Positions 1 through 8,438 of a stretch of 64,000 bases of DNA are shown here, in pieces. The DNA lies in contig NZ_CP061947.1 of the NCBI RefSeq assembly GCF_014838715.1, positions 4,764,001 through 4,828,000 of the forward strand, read 5' to 3'. The notes beneath the pieces are model-generated. The model had not been told where the DNA came from and searched no databases. It was given only the letters and a program-made list of their open reading frames with translations. Position 1 is the first letter of the stretch. Each line of letters starts with the position of its first letter. Origin of the DNA: Algoriphagus sp. Y33 (GTDB lineage Bacteria > Bacteroidota > Bacteroidia > Cytophagales > Cyclobacteriaceae). The position numbers were made by a program, and so were the translations under genes.

Positions 1-3
1 TAA

Positions 4-1221
4 TCAATAATATCTGCCGATCAGCGGATGATCTACGATTTCTTTCTTCAATTTATCGGCATCAATGGTGCCTGGAACCCGGTAGGCAATTTCTCCTCCG
101 GGCTCTATGAGCAAAGTAATCGGCAGACTTCCATCCCATTCCTTTCCTACTACTTCGATTACCTTATACTTGTCTTCAGTATCCATAATATAGTTTGGAA
201 GAGCAGAGGACTTTCCCTTTAGAAATTTCAGTGCTTTGTCTGATTGACCCGGGCTATCCATGCTGATGGAGACAAACTGAAAATCCCGCTCCCCATACAT
301 GCGCTGAATGGTTACAAATTCCGGATATTCTATAATACATGGCCCACACCAGGTAGCCCAGAAATTGACTAAAAGCAATTCGTCAGTATCGTTTTTCAGA
401 AGATCAGCCAAACCGTCAGGCGTTAGCTTTTCAATTGTCACCTCTTTCTCTTTCCACTCCTTATTGGTTTTGATGGTGTACTCATTTTTCCAAGCCCACT
501 TCATTGAGCATCCGAAAGCCGGGGTTTGTGCTTCAGCCTCGGGAAGACTCTTTCCTTCCAACGTCATATCAATTGCTTTTCTCAGATCTTCAGCATTGGC
601 AGAGCCCGGCTTTTCAGAAGCATCTATTCTTCCCGAATAGCTGAGTTTTCTCTCTTTATCAAATACAAATACATGCGGCGTGGCTGTAGGACCATATGCC
701 AATGAGAATTCATGTGTGTCTCCATCGTAGAGGTAAGGAAAATTGTAAGACTTATCATCAGCCCGGATTTTCATCTCCTCAAATGTGTCACTGAGATCAG
801 TATAGCCTAATTCTTCCGGAAGAATTCCTATGGGACTATTGGAGGAAATCGCTACAAAAGCCACTTTTTTCTCCCTATAATCATTTACTACATCGATAAA
901 TCTATCCTCATAAGCTTGGGCGGTAGGACAGTGATTGCAGGTAAAGTTGATGACAAGGACATCTGCATCGGAATAATCCTCCAGCTTATGATAGCTACCA
1001 TCTATTCCCGGCAGATTGAAAGGAGGGGCCGCATCACCAATTGCTAACTTCCTCACGGGCTTTTCCTCCACCAAGACAGGATTGGCAACAAAAACTGCAT
1101 TGGGAGCTTTTTCAGCTCCTTCCTCTATATTATCCTTGGGAGCACTTGTACACTGGATCAGTAAAAAAGCCGCTCCCACGAGAGCCTCAAATAAGAAGAT
1201 AAATTTCAATTTAGAATTCAT
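4..1221 (-). CDS. Envelope protein with two thioredoxin-fold domains (redoxin + TlpA-like)
   Basis: 405 residues. The N-terminus is hydrophobic and ends in Cys24 (LLIQC), so it is either a lipoprotein with an atypical lipobox or a membrane-anchored protein. Domain 1 (about 55-225) is an AhpC/TSA-redoxin fold with a CNHC motif (Cys95/Cys98). Domain 2 (about 265-400) is TlpA/ResA-like with WCGPC (Cys292/Cys295). Proteins of this kind reduce disulfides or deliver electrons in the periplasm. The fusion of two such domains suggests internal electron relay, which is inference. It is divergent from the oxyR-like gene, a fitting neighbour for a thiol-redox protein. The stop lies at the very start of the window, so no downstream context is visible. 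Confidence 0.85.
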   Translation of the reverse strand: MNSKLKFIFLFEALVGAAFLLIQCTSAPKDNIEEGAEKAPNAVFVANPVLVEEKPVRKLAIGDAAPPFNLPGIDGSYHKLEDYSDADVLVINFTCNHCPTAQAYEDRFIDVVNDYREKKVAFVAISSNSPIGILPEELGYTDLSDTFEEMKIRADDKSYNFPYLYDGDTHEFSLAYGPTATPHVFVFDKERKLSYSGRIDASEKPGSANAEDLRKAIDMTLEGKSLPEAEAQTPAFGCSMKWAWKNEYTIKTNKEWKEKEVTIEKLTPDGLADLLKNDTDELLLVNFWATWCGPCIIEYPEFVTIQRMYGERDFQFVSISMDSPGQSDKALKFLKGKSSALPNYIMDTEDKYKVIEVVGKEWDGSLPITLLIEPGGEIAYRVPGTIDADKLKKEIVDHPLIGRYY

Positions 1222-1486
1222 AGGTTATGGTGTTAGGCTTTGACGGGTTTATTGGCTTGTCAATAAATAGCAAAGCAGGATTCCGAATAGTAAAGCCTGA
1301 ATTACTCATTGTTCTGTCGTGTGACAAAATAATATGATCTATTTTAAAGCTCGAATAAAATACTGATTTTTCGATGCTTACAAAAATATTCAACCTCCTA
1401 TTTGACGATTGGTACTTGGTAAGGAAGAGTTAGACAATAAACTCTCTGCAGGATTTTTTACTTTAGATGCCAAGAAGCCTTTTCAT

Positions 1487-2419
1487 ATGACTATACAACA
1501 ACTCGAATACCTTCTTGCCGTCGACAAGTACCGACATTTTGGCCATGCCGCAGAAAGCTGCTTTGTAACTCAGCCCACCTTAAGTGCACAGCTCAGTAAG
1601 TTGGAGCGGGACTTGGATGTTGTCCTTTTTGATCGAAGTAAAATGCCGGTGATCCCCACAGAAATGGGGGTGCAGGTCATAGAGCAGGCCAAAAAAGTGG
1701 TTTCCGAGAGCAAGGGAGTTTTTGAGTTGGTAGCCCACCTGAAAGGAGACATATCAGGTGTCATCAAACTGGGAATCATCCCCACACTAGCACCTTATCT
1801 ACTGCATCTATTTATCCGGAATTTTCTGGAGAAATACCCGCATGTGAAGTTGGAAGTGCAGGAAATGGTCACCGAAGAGGTTGTAAAAAAACTAAAAAAT
1901 GACGAGCTGGACCTAGGAATAGTAGTGACTCCCCTGCATGAAGCGGGTATTGTAGAAAAGCCAATGTTTTATGAGAAGTTTTTAGCCTACCTCTCCAAAG
2001 ACCACCCTTTGCTTAAAGAGGACGTTTTCCATCCTGAGAAAGTGATCAAAGAAGACTTTTGGGTATTACAGCAAGGTCACTGCTTTCGTGATCAGGTAAT
2101 CAATCTCTGTGACCAAAGTCTAAGTGGCCCCAAAAATTTTCATTACGAAAGTGGGTCGCTTGAGGGACTAAAGAATATGGTGAATCGATACAAAGGAGTT
2201 ACTCTCCTGCCTGAGCTTGCGACGATGGAGCTTTCAGACGAAGAAAAAACAAGATTACGGCCGTTTGAGGGAGTTTCACCAACCCGGGAAGTGAGCATTA
2301 TATTAAACCGAAGTTTTCTCAAACAAAAACTTGTAGAGTTGTTGTACAAAGAAATCACCGCTTCTATTCCTCAGGAGATGACATCCAAGGCCCACGGCAA
2401 AGTAGTACGGTTCAAGTAA
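1487..2419 (+). CDS. oxyR: OxyR-type LysR-family peroxide-sensing regulator
   Basis: 310 residues from the ATG at 1487; the reading frame is open for 26 more codons upstream, but homology to LysR proteins begins at MTIQQLEYLL. N-terminal winged helix (1-60), linker helix, then two-lobed effector domain. The decisive feature is Cys199 and Cys208 in GHCFRDQVINLC, the same spacing and numbering as the redox cysteines of E. coli OxyR, which form a disulfide on exposure to H2O2. It should control peroxide-defence genes. Its stop is 2 bp from the stop of the convergent NlpE-like gene, with no terminator between. Confidence 0.92.
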   Translation: MTIQQLEYLLAVDKYRHFGHAAESCFVTQPTLSAQLSKLERDLDVVLFDRSKMPVIPTEMGVQVIEQAKKVVSESKGVFELVAHLKGDISGVIKLGIIPTLAPYLLHLFIRNFLEKYPHVKLEVQEMVTEEVVKKLKNDELDLGIVVTPLHEAGIVEKPMFYEKFLAYLSKDHPLLKEDVFHPEKVIKEDFWVLQQGHCFRDQVINLCDQSLSGPKNFHYESGSLEGLKNMVNRYKGVTLLPELATMELSDEEKTRLRPFEGVSPTREVSIILNRSFLKQKLVELLYKEITASIPQEMTSKAHGKVVRFK

Positions 2420-2421
2420 GC

Positions 2422-2880
2422 TTATCTCTTGGTGAGAATATAATGATCCGCCAAGTCGCCGGTAATCATATTTCCCTCCATATCGAGCTGCCAAATCCGA
2501 TTTTCACCCACTTTATACAGGGAGGGAGCTTGGGAGACTTTTTCGAGGGTAATAATAGAACCGGTTTCATCCCAGGTAAATGAACCTGTGTTTTCTTCTT
2601 CCAACGCATCATTTCTGCCTAAGTAGTTGGTTACTATTTTATAAGTGAAATCTGAGTTAAGTGTAAGCGTAGTTTCTATTCCCTCACAGCTGGCACAAGG
2701 AACAGTACCCTTGTAGGTTCCACTCCAGTCCAACGAGGTGGCAGAATTATCTGAAGTGTACGGTTCAGCTCCCTCTACCGTGGTTTCTATCTGAGTCTCT
2801 GTTTTTTCCTGTGAAGTGGAGCAAGAAGTAAGAATTGTCAAAGAAGTAATAAAACCGATTAGAAGTATGTTTTTGATCAT
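2422..2880 (-). CDS. NlpE-like lipoprotein
   Basis: 152 residues. Lipoprotein signal with Cys20 in LTSC. The mature part has a low-complexity Ser/Thr/Glu linker followed by the NlpE N-terminal-type beta-barrel: GTYKGTVPCASCEGI, repeated T-rich strands and a C-terminal region ending in DHYILTKR. The CxxC (CASC) is typical of NlpE-family proteins, where it is linked to copper or envelope-stress signalling in enterobacteria. In Bacteroidota the role is not established, so stress-sensing is inference. Single gene, convergent with oxyR. Confidence 0.85.
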   Translation of the reverse strand: MIKNILLIGFITSLTILTSCSTSQEKTETQIETTVEGAEPYTSDNSATSLDWSGTYKGTVPCASCEGIETTLTLNSDFTYKIVTNYLGRNDALEEENTGSFTWDETGSIITLEKVSQAPSLYKVGENRIWQLDMEGNMITGDLADHYILTKR

Positions 2881-3048
2881 GACACTGAAGTTCTTTTCAG
2901 CTCAAAAATATCAAGAATCAGACTGATTGCAGCACTTTTGCTAATTTTTAGCCTTTTTTCAAGCAACTCACCAAGTATATTTATGGAACTACTAAAGAAA
3001 AAGGAGATGACGGACACCATCTCCTCCACTTTACTTAATTGAATACAC

Positions 3049-3663
3049 TTAGAGTGATTTTGGCCCCGTAGGCAAGTAACCGACAATTATTACTTCAGTC
3101 AACATTTTATCCGCTAGAAATTTAGCTTGATTTACATCCAAATCGGATAGGAGTTTCTTTCCCTCTTGAGCCAAGATCTCAGCTCTGTTGTTAAGGAGCT
3201 TGGGAGAATACGGATTTTCTTCCAATGCTTTATTAACAGCCTCAAGCGGTGTAATTGGCTTCGCTTTTTCAGATGCTGTGATAAAAGGATTTGGAGGAAA
3301 CTGAGAGTCATTGTTAATTCTGAAGTCAAAACTCATGAGGTATTCTTGACCGTAAGCTTTACCTTCCAAAAACGAAGGATTCCAATTTTCCTTCAAAAGA
3401 TTCATTGTTCTATTTATTTCATCTTCAAATTCAGGATCTCCGGAAAGAAATTCTACATCTCCAATCATAAAGCCGGTTTTATCTATTTGAACAGAAACCA
3501 CTACTGCCCCCATTGTCTCTGCTTCTCTTAGTTCCGCAGGATATTTCAGGGTTTGGGAAAGAAATCTATTCATGTCCTCCCCAGAATGAGTGGAAGTTTG
3601 AGCATGAGTAAAGCTCAGGCTAAAAATAAAGAGAAGTAAAAATAATGCAGCTGACTTTTTCAT
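3049..3663 (-). CDS. Secreted TonB C-terminal-domain-like protein
   Basis: 204 residues with a signal peptide (about 1-21, cleavage near THAQ). Residues 30-115 resemble a stand-alone TonB C-terminal domain: MNRFLSQTLKYPAELREAE, then AVVVSVQIDKTG and a conserved W-N-P strand. The C-terminal part (about 125-204) is helical and not recognised. In Bacteroidota many periplasmic proteins carry this domain without the TonB transmembrane anchor; their role is unclear. It lies alone between two unrelated minus-strand genes. Confidence 0.7.
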   Translation of the reverse strand: MKKSAALFLLLFIFSLSFTHAQTSTHSGEDMNRFLSQTLKYPAELREAETMGAVVVSVQIDKTGFMIGDVEFLSGDPEFEDEINRTMNLLKENWNPSFLEGKAYGQEYLMSFDFRINNDSQFPPNPFITASEKAKPITPLEAVNKALEENPYSPKLLNNRAEILAQEGKKLLSDLDVNQAKFLADKMLTEVIIVGYLPTGPKSL

Positions 3664-3773
3664 AAAGCTTTTGGTTAAAGGGTTTTAGGACATCAATCTA
3701 TTGATTGTGAACGAACTAAGCAAACTAGATGTTTCAAAAAATTAGCTTTCATTCATTTTTTATCAATTACAGC

Positions 3774-4142
3774 TTACTTGAAAATCCCAAAATGCCAAAG
3801 GTTCCCCGCCGGATCGTGAAGAAAAAACTCATTGCCCCAGTCGTTGTATCGGATGGAGCTGAGTTTGGTGCCTGGAAATTTATCCGGAAGTCCCAAAACT
3901 TTAACTGCCTCCCAATACGATTCAAGATCACCTTCTATCTCAAGAAAAATCATGGAATTTTCGCACCAGGATTTCAAATAAGCATCTTGTAAATAGAAAG
4001 CAATCTTTTCGGAGACTTTGACCACAGACATTTTTTCGCCCACTGATTGCACCTTAAAGCCCAGCACCTCGTAGAAGCGGATACTTTCTGCGTAATCTTT
4101 TGCTCCAATAAAAGTTCGGATTGACTTAGCGGGGTGTATCAT
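3774..4142 (-). CDS. VOC (glyoxalase/bleomycin-resistance fold) protein
   Basis: 122 residues, the length of a single VOC module with two beta-alpha-beta-beta-beta units. Visible are the N-terminal IRTFIGAKDYAESIRFYEVLG helix-strand signature and a C-terminal EFFLHDPAGNLWHFG strand with the usual metal-ligand region. Substrate cannot be told. The start ATGA overlaps the stop of the upstream DUF1569 gene by 4 bp, so the two are translationally coupled and probably one operon. Confidence 0.85.
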   Translation of the reverse strand: MIHPAKSIRTFIGAKDYAESIRFYEVLGFKVQSVGEKMSVVKVSEKIAFYLQDAYLKSWCENSMIFLEIEGDLESYWEAVKVLGLPDKFPGTKLSSIRYNDWGNEFFLHDPAGNLWHFGIFK

Positions 4143-4591
4143 ACGCCAAATTGGGTCAGATGGTGATCAAGATGTTTATAGAAGAGACTGTTCCACTCCT
4201 GAGCTGTAAGCGGACCAAAGGAAAGAGATTCTTTTCCTTCAAAATACGGAATGCCTAAGTCACGTGTTTTTTCTAAATAGCCTATCAATCGAGCCTTTTC
4301 CGTTTCGAAATCTTTGCGTTCCTCAATAATAAAAGCAGGAGCTGTGCGTGCGTTTCTTGGATAAGGCTTATCGTTTACCACTCCATTTTTCACGAAAGTC
4401 TTCAATATAAATCTCATAAGCCAATTAGGCTTGGGGTGCTTATCTGTATAGACCATCTCATAAGCTACAGAGCAATGCGCCATCATTTGATCTACCCGCA
4501 TGATGCCCCATCGGGGTGTGGTCTCGGGCGTAAGCTCATTTATACGATCTATCAACTCTTGTGTAATCTGAGGATGAAAAATATTCTTCAT
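4139..4591 (-). CDS. DUF1569 (DinB-like fold) protein
   Basis: 150 residues. It matches the DUF1569 family, a four-helix DinB-type fold: TTPRWGIMRVDQMMAHC near residue 30 and FGPLTAQEWNSLFYKHLDHH near the C-terminus, with the spaced histidines (MAHC, HLDHH) that bind metal in DinB-fold enzymes. DinB-like proteins often act as thiol-dependent transferases; no substrate can be assigned here. First gene of a two-gene unit with the VOC protein. Confidence 0.8.
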   Translation of the reverse strand: MKNIFHPQITQELIDRINELTPETTPRWGIMRVDQMMAHCSVAYEMVYTDKHPKPNWLMRFILKTFVKNGVVNDKPYPRNARTAPAFIIEERKDFETEKARLIGYLEKTRDLGIPYFEGKESLSFGPLTAQEWNSLFYKHLDHHLTQFGV

Positions 4592-4662
4592 AATTAATAG
4601 CTTATTGAATTAAACCCAAATTAGTCAATGTCCTGTAAATCACACAAATTTTATAGATTCAT

Positions 4663-4690
4663 TTGGTTTATAATACAAACCAATTTATAA
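4663..4690. promoter_or_regulatory. Operator-like inverted repeat before the membrane-protein/regulator unit
   Basis: TTGGTTT (4663-4669) and AAACCAA (4677-4683) form a perfect 7-bp inverted repeat around a 7-bp spacer. It is followed by ATTTATA. The 13 bases AAACCAATTTATA (4677-4689) recur exactly at 5590-5602 before the other gene flanking the regulator. The site sits immediately upstream of the coding start. Regulation by the adjacent winged-helix protein is inference. Confidence 0.55.
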
Positions 4691-4704
4691 TTGTGAAACT
4701 TTCG

Positions 4705-5286
4705 ATGAAAATGGAAAAAAACTTAACAACCACCGAATCGCTGGCGATTATCACCGAGATGATTTCAAAGGCCAAAAGGGAAACTTCCGGTGACGGCAGT
4801 TTCCAGCTATTACTGTGGGGATGGGCAGTATCCCTTTGCAATCTGGGTCAATATATTTTGCATAAATTAGAAATGGAGCGGCCATATTTGATTTGGTTGG
4901 GATTGGTGCCGGTTATTTTTCTGAGTGCACGATGGGGCTATATGAAAGCAAAGAACAGCCAAATCAAATCGCACTTGGGGAAGATGGTCGGCCGCATATG
5001 GATTGCGGTATTTGCAGCCATTATAGTGGTGCTCAGTGCGATGCCAATACTTGGATTTAACCACAACCCCGTGATTCTCCTTCTGGTAGCCATAGGAATG
5101 TATGCTACGGGAAGCATTATTCGGGTGCCCCCTTTTGCTTACGGTTCGGTAGTTTTGGGGATTGGGGCTATTATTGCATTCCAATTGCCCGTAGTAGAAC
5201 AGAACCTAGTGGCTGCCATCGCAATCATACTAGGCTATTTGGTTCCGGGATATTATCTGAAAAACAGCTATCGTGAGCGAATTTAA
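4705..5286 (+). CDS. Six-helix integral membrane protein, function unknown
   Basis: 193 residues from ATG 4705; alternatives are GTG 4693, which lines up better with the start of the gene at 5605 when the shared upstream repeats are aligned, and ATG 4711. A soluble N-terminal segment (ESLAIITEMISKAK) is followed by about six hydrophobic helices and a basic tail. It belongs to a Bacteroidota-type family that is normally encoded just before a small winged-helix regulator, as here. It may be a membrane partner that senses or transports, but nothing in the sequence fixes a function. Its 3' end overlaps the regulator gene by 14 bp. Confidence 0.75.
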   Translation: MKMEKNLTTTESLAIITEMISKAKRETSGDGSFQLLLWGWAVSLCNLGQYILHKLEMERPYLIWLGLVPVIFLSARWGYMKAKNSQIKSHLGKMVGRIWIAVFAAIIVVLSAMPILGFNHNPVILLLVAIGMYATGSIIRVPPFAYGSVVLGIGAIIAFQLPVVEQNLVAAIAIILGYLVPGYYLKNSYRERI

Positions 5287-5560
5287 GCCCTTAGATCCTC
5301 TTTTACATTCCCAACTTCGCCTAGCCGTGATGTCACTTCTGATCAGTGTGGAAGAGGCAGATTTTACGTTCTTAAAGGAGAAAACCGAGTCTACAGCCGG
5401 AAATCTCAGTGTGCAGCTCGACAAACTTGAAAAAGCAGGATACCTGGAAATCGTAAAATCATTCCGGGGAAAGCGGCCTTTAACTACAGCCAAAATCACC
5501 ATGCATGGGATCAGGGCATTTGAGGAGTACGTTCACGCACTCAAAAATTACATTTCTTAA
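5273..5560 (+). CDS. Small winged-helix transcriptional regulator (HTH_34/MarR-like)
   Basis: 95 residues, GTG start inside the end of the upstream gene (14-bp overlap), so translation is coupled. The whole protein is one winged-helix domain: HSQLRLAVMSLL helix 1, recognition helix around AGNLSVQLDKLEKAGYL, wing around FRGKRPLTTAKITMHG. Proteins of this size in Bacteroidota are single-domain dimeric repressors. The operator-like repeats at 4663 and 5577 flank its operon, which suggests autoregulation and control of the gene at 5605. Confidence 0.82.
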   Translation: MSEFKPLDPLLHSQLRLAVMSLLISVEEADFTFLKEKTESTAGNLSVQLDKLEKAGYLEIVKSFRGKRPLTTAKITMHGIRAFEEYVHALKNYIS

Positions 5561-5576
5561 AAAAAATTTGAAATTA

Positions 5577-5602
5577 TAGTTTACAACATAAACCAATTTA
5601 TA
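5577..5602. promoter_or_regulatory. Second operator-like repeat, before the secreted protein gene
   Basis: TAGTTTA (5577-5583), 5-bp spacer, TAAACCA (5589-5595): an inverted repeat with one mismatch, of the same pattern TGGTTTA-N5-YAAACCA as the site at 4664-4682. The following ATTTATA is also shared. It ends 2 bp before the ATG of the downstream gene. Confidence 0.5.
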
Positions 5603-5604
5603 TT

Positions 5605-6108
5605 ATGAAAAATCTAGTTATAATTTGCCTAATATGCCTGCCACTGTTTACTCAAGCGCAAAATTTTGAAGTGAATTTAGAAGCCCGGAAAGAGATAAAA
5701 AAAATTGAATTCTTGGTAGGAGAATGGGAAGGGAGTGGGTGGATGATGAATCAAAGCGGGCAGAAATTGACTTTTGAACAAACAGAAAAAGTCAGCTTAA
5801 AACTGAATGACACTGCGTTATTGATTGAGGGGCAAGGCACTTCAGATGGAAATATTGTCCACAACGCACTTGCGATAGTCACGATGGCAGAAGGCAATGG
5901 ACAGTATAAGTTCAACTCTTTTCTCCAGAGCAATCAGCAGGGAACATATAAAGCTGAATTAATTGATAATGTGTTTTACTGGTATCCAGTAGAGAACGTC
6001 CGGTATGTAATCACCCTCAATGACAATGGCCAATGGTATGAAATCGGGGAGGCAAATTCCGGTGGCACATGGTTTAAGTTTTTTGAGATGACGCTGAATA
6101 AAAAATAG
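5605..6108 (+). CDS. Secreted DUF1579-like beta-barrel protein
   Basis: 167 residues with a signal peptide (about 1-18, TQAQ). The mature part begins with IKKIEFLVGEWEGSGWM, the opening signature of DUF1579/lipocalin-like small beta-barrels, and continues as alternating strands to the C-terminus. Ligand and function are not known. It shares an upstream inverted repeat with the membrane-protein/regulator unit before it, so the three genes are probably controlled together. Confidence 0.7.
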   Translation: MKNLVIICLICLPLFTQAQNFEVNLEARKEIKKIEFLVGEWEGSGWMMNQSGQKLTFEQTEKVSLKLNDTALLIEGQGTSDGNIVHNALAIVTMAEGNGQYKFNSFLQSNQQGTYKAELIDNVFYWYPVENVRYVITLNDNGQWYEIGEANSGGTWFKFFEMTLNKK

Positions 6109-6384
6109 GATTCGGATTAAATCTTAAAATAATATCCGCATCCGCTATCGGACGATGCCAGTAACCATATTTTCTTTGTTTTACCGGTTGGAAGACCGAT
6201 ACTTCGACTTTGCTCAGTACAGGTGACAGATGACCCGCCACAGCGGCAGACCGAAGAGGCCTAAATTCTTGAATTCACCAAATCTTATGTCGCTTTTGCC
6301 TCCTTACTGGTAGAAAAGTGGATTTACATAAAGATAAACTTTAATCCTGCCTGATTGGGCGAGTATAAAAAATATCTTTGCGGG

Positions 6385-6636
6385 ATGATATTCCAAATAA
6401 TCGGCTGGTTGGGAGCATTATTCTTTATCCTCTCCTATTTTCTTCTTGCGCGGGGCATCTGGAAACAAGAGCAACCGAGGTATCACCTGTTTAACTTGAT
6501 AGGTGCAATATGCTTGGTCATTAATGCACTTCATTTCTCAGATCACGCAAATCTAGCAGTCAATGGTGTATGGGCGGGAATTGCCCTTATGGCACTTTAC
6601 AAATGGGGAACCTCGTACTTTCGAAGCAAATCATAA
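6385..6636 (+). CDS. Small membrane protein (CBU_0592-like family)
   Basis: 84 residues from ATG 6385; the frame is open 10 codons further up but the hydrophobic family start is MIFQIIGWLGALFF. Three transmembrane helices: 3-24, about 37-54 and about 61-77. The pattern GWLGALFFILSYFLLARG and HLFNLIGAICLVINA is typical of small CBU_0592-like membrane proteins, whose function is unknown. The 3' end overlaps the convergent TetR gene by 40 bp. Confidence 0.75.
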   Translation: MIFQIIGWLGALFFILSYFLLARGIWKQEQPRYHLFNLIGAICLVINALHFSDHANLAVNGVWAGIALMALYKWGTSYFRSKS

Positions 6637-7199
6637 ACCTGACTTTTGTAGGCTTGTAATTTTCGCTCATACACCTCTTGGTCATCAATCATTGATAGGT
6701 AATAATACGCTCCTTCGACCACAACAAAGATTTGTTCGGAAAGTAAGCCCGTATCCTTTCCCCACAAGTTTTCATCCCGGTCCAAAATCCCTTTCAATGA
6801 CTCACGCAATTTGTCGTGGAGCAACCGGTACTCCTTTTTGATTCGACTATTCCTAAAAATCAAACTATAGCAACTATAGAATACTCCATCATCAAAGAGT
6901 AAATTCCAATCGCGGGAAAACAAACGATTTACAAAAGTCTGCGGATCCACATAATTTTGGAGCTCCAATTCTTTTATTACCGGCTGGTAGATTAAGAGGT
7001 ATTGCTCCAGAATGTATGAGATAAGATTGGAGATCAAAATCTCCCTGGTGGGAAAATAATGCATAATGAGGCTAGGCGGCATCCCCAAATGCTTTCCAAT
7101 TTTGGCTATAGACGTATTTTCCAACCCATTCTCTACCGATAGTCTATAAAAACCCTCAACGATTTCTTTTTTTCTTTCATCAGAAATTTTATTTGTCAT
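6597..7199 (-). CDS. TetR-family transcriptional regulator
   Basis: 200 residues. N-terminal TetR helix-turn-helix (about 8-55): KKEIVEGFYRLSVENGLENT, then IAKIGKHLGMPPSLIMHYFP. The C-terminal ligand-binding domain is all-helical and has no diagnostic motif, so the effector cannot be predicted. No gene is divergent from it within 1 kb except degraded sequence. It may once have controlled a neighbour now lost, which is inference. Confidence 0.9.
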   Translation of the reverse strand: MTNKISDERKKEIVEGFYRLSVENGLENTSIAKIGKHLGMPPSLIMHYFPTREILISNLISYILEQYLLIYQPVIKELELQNYVDPQTFVNRLFSRDWNLLFDDGVFYSCYSLIFRNSRIKKEYRLLHDKLRESLKGILDRDENLWGKDTGLLSEQIFVVVEGAYYYLSMIDDQEVYERKLQAYKSQVYDLLRKYEVPHL

Positions 7200-8438
7200 G
7201 TTATCAAGGTATTAAAAGAAGGTTAAAGGGATCTGACTAACTGCAAAATCGGTTGGAAACACGAGAATCAATACATAATATTGAATGACCGTTCAATTTA
7301 TAATTTAATTCCCACTTGCAAAACACTCCTTCAATGAAGGATAGCCCGAAAAGAAAGCCGATACTCTTAAATCTTTCTTCCTCCAAATAACGCACATAAA
7401 TGAACATAAGAAAATTTTTGGCAACTACTTCGACATTGGCGATAGGGGCCGCAGCGCCTTTAACAACTTCAAAATTATGTCGCATTTCCCCATCACCTCC
7501 ATTACAAACGATCTGGTAGGAGGTCAACACAGTGATCATAAAGAGCTAAAAGCCCTATTCTATAAACATGAAAGACAAGGTACGGGTATGTCATCAGCAT
7601 TTATTGGACCGTATCTGGTACAATGACGTGCACTATTTCTGTAATGGGGCTTTAAGTGGATTTTGGTGGAGTGATGGAGATGAGCAATCTGCCGGAAAGC
7701 AATACTACCTAGAGACCCTGCCCGGATACGCAATCCCCAAACTTTATCCTGACGGAAGAGTAGAAAATGAATATTTCCCCATGACTTAGCCCCGAATTAA
7801 AACCCTTATCTAAGCCACCACTTCAGGTGTTTTTTTTATTGACTTACGCAGTATACCCTATAAAGACTATTTAGTCACTAGTTGAGGATTCATTCTCTGA
7901 AGGGCTCGTCCTATTAAAATACGTCTATGGAATTGTGATGCTTTGTATTTCATTGTTATTTAATCATTAAATTAAGATTATTTGAAACATAATTCCTTTG
8001 ATTCCCCAAAACAAAAGAATATAATTAGATAATTATTTATCTAAAAAAATATTACCACTCAGTCAGATTGGCAATAAATGAACGATTGAAATTTTGATGT
8101 AAACTCAATTTATGACGCTAATAACTAGGTTTTTGTTACGTACGTAGCACCAACAATGAAACCGCTGTCGCACGAAACTGGTGAAGTTCAACAAGACCTA
8201 CTACACTTTAAAAATGTATTCAAATATACCAGTCTTGTACTGTTCACATAGGCTTTTATCGTATTCGCATGACAGAAACACACAGGTAGGCAGACATGAA
8301 TGGTCAGATAATGGAATAAACACATTAGTAATCAGTAGGTTATAGCTCGAATAAAAAAGTTTAGGAGTATCACTTCTTCCTGATATGATTTCAAATAATT
8401 GTAGCACTTATTTATAATTCTTTAAACATCAGTAATTT
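7200..8438. other. 1.2-kb region without an intact gene
   Basis: Between the TetR gene and the Cys-rich lipoprotein. The first part holds overlapping short frames that look like decayed coding sequence (see 7345-7789). From about 7800 on it is markedly A+T rich, with a weak hairpin CACC-N6-GGTG (7816-7829) followed by eight T, possibly a terminator. I see no RNA gene or clear promoter. Confidence 0.6.
7345..7789 (+). pseudogene. Possible decayed gene with a Tat-like start
   Basis: Three overlapping short frames. ATG 7400 opens MNIRKFLATTSTLAIGAAAP, a typical Bacteroidota Tat-like export signal, but stops at 7519. A second frame is open 7345-7626 and a third, 7568-7789, contains GFWWSDGDEQSAG and ends normally. 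Together this may be one frameshifted, shortened secreted protein. No family is recognised, and chance open frames cannot be excluded. Confidence 0.22.

Noticed and set aside
1211..1393. 60-codon minus-strand frame between the thioredoxin and oxyR genes
   Set aside because: Lies in a promoter-type gap between divergent genes, overlaps the start of the redoxin gene and shows no domain.
7237..7539. 100-codon minus-strand frame upstream of the TetR gene
   Set aside because: No signal, domain or coding character; the opposite strand carries a better export-signal-like start.
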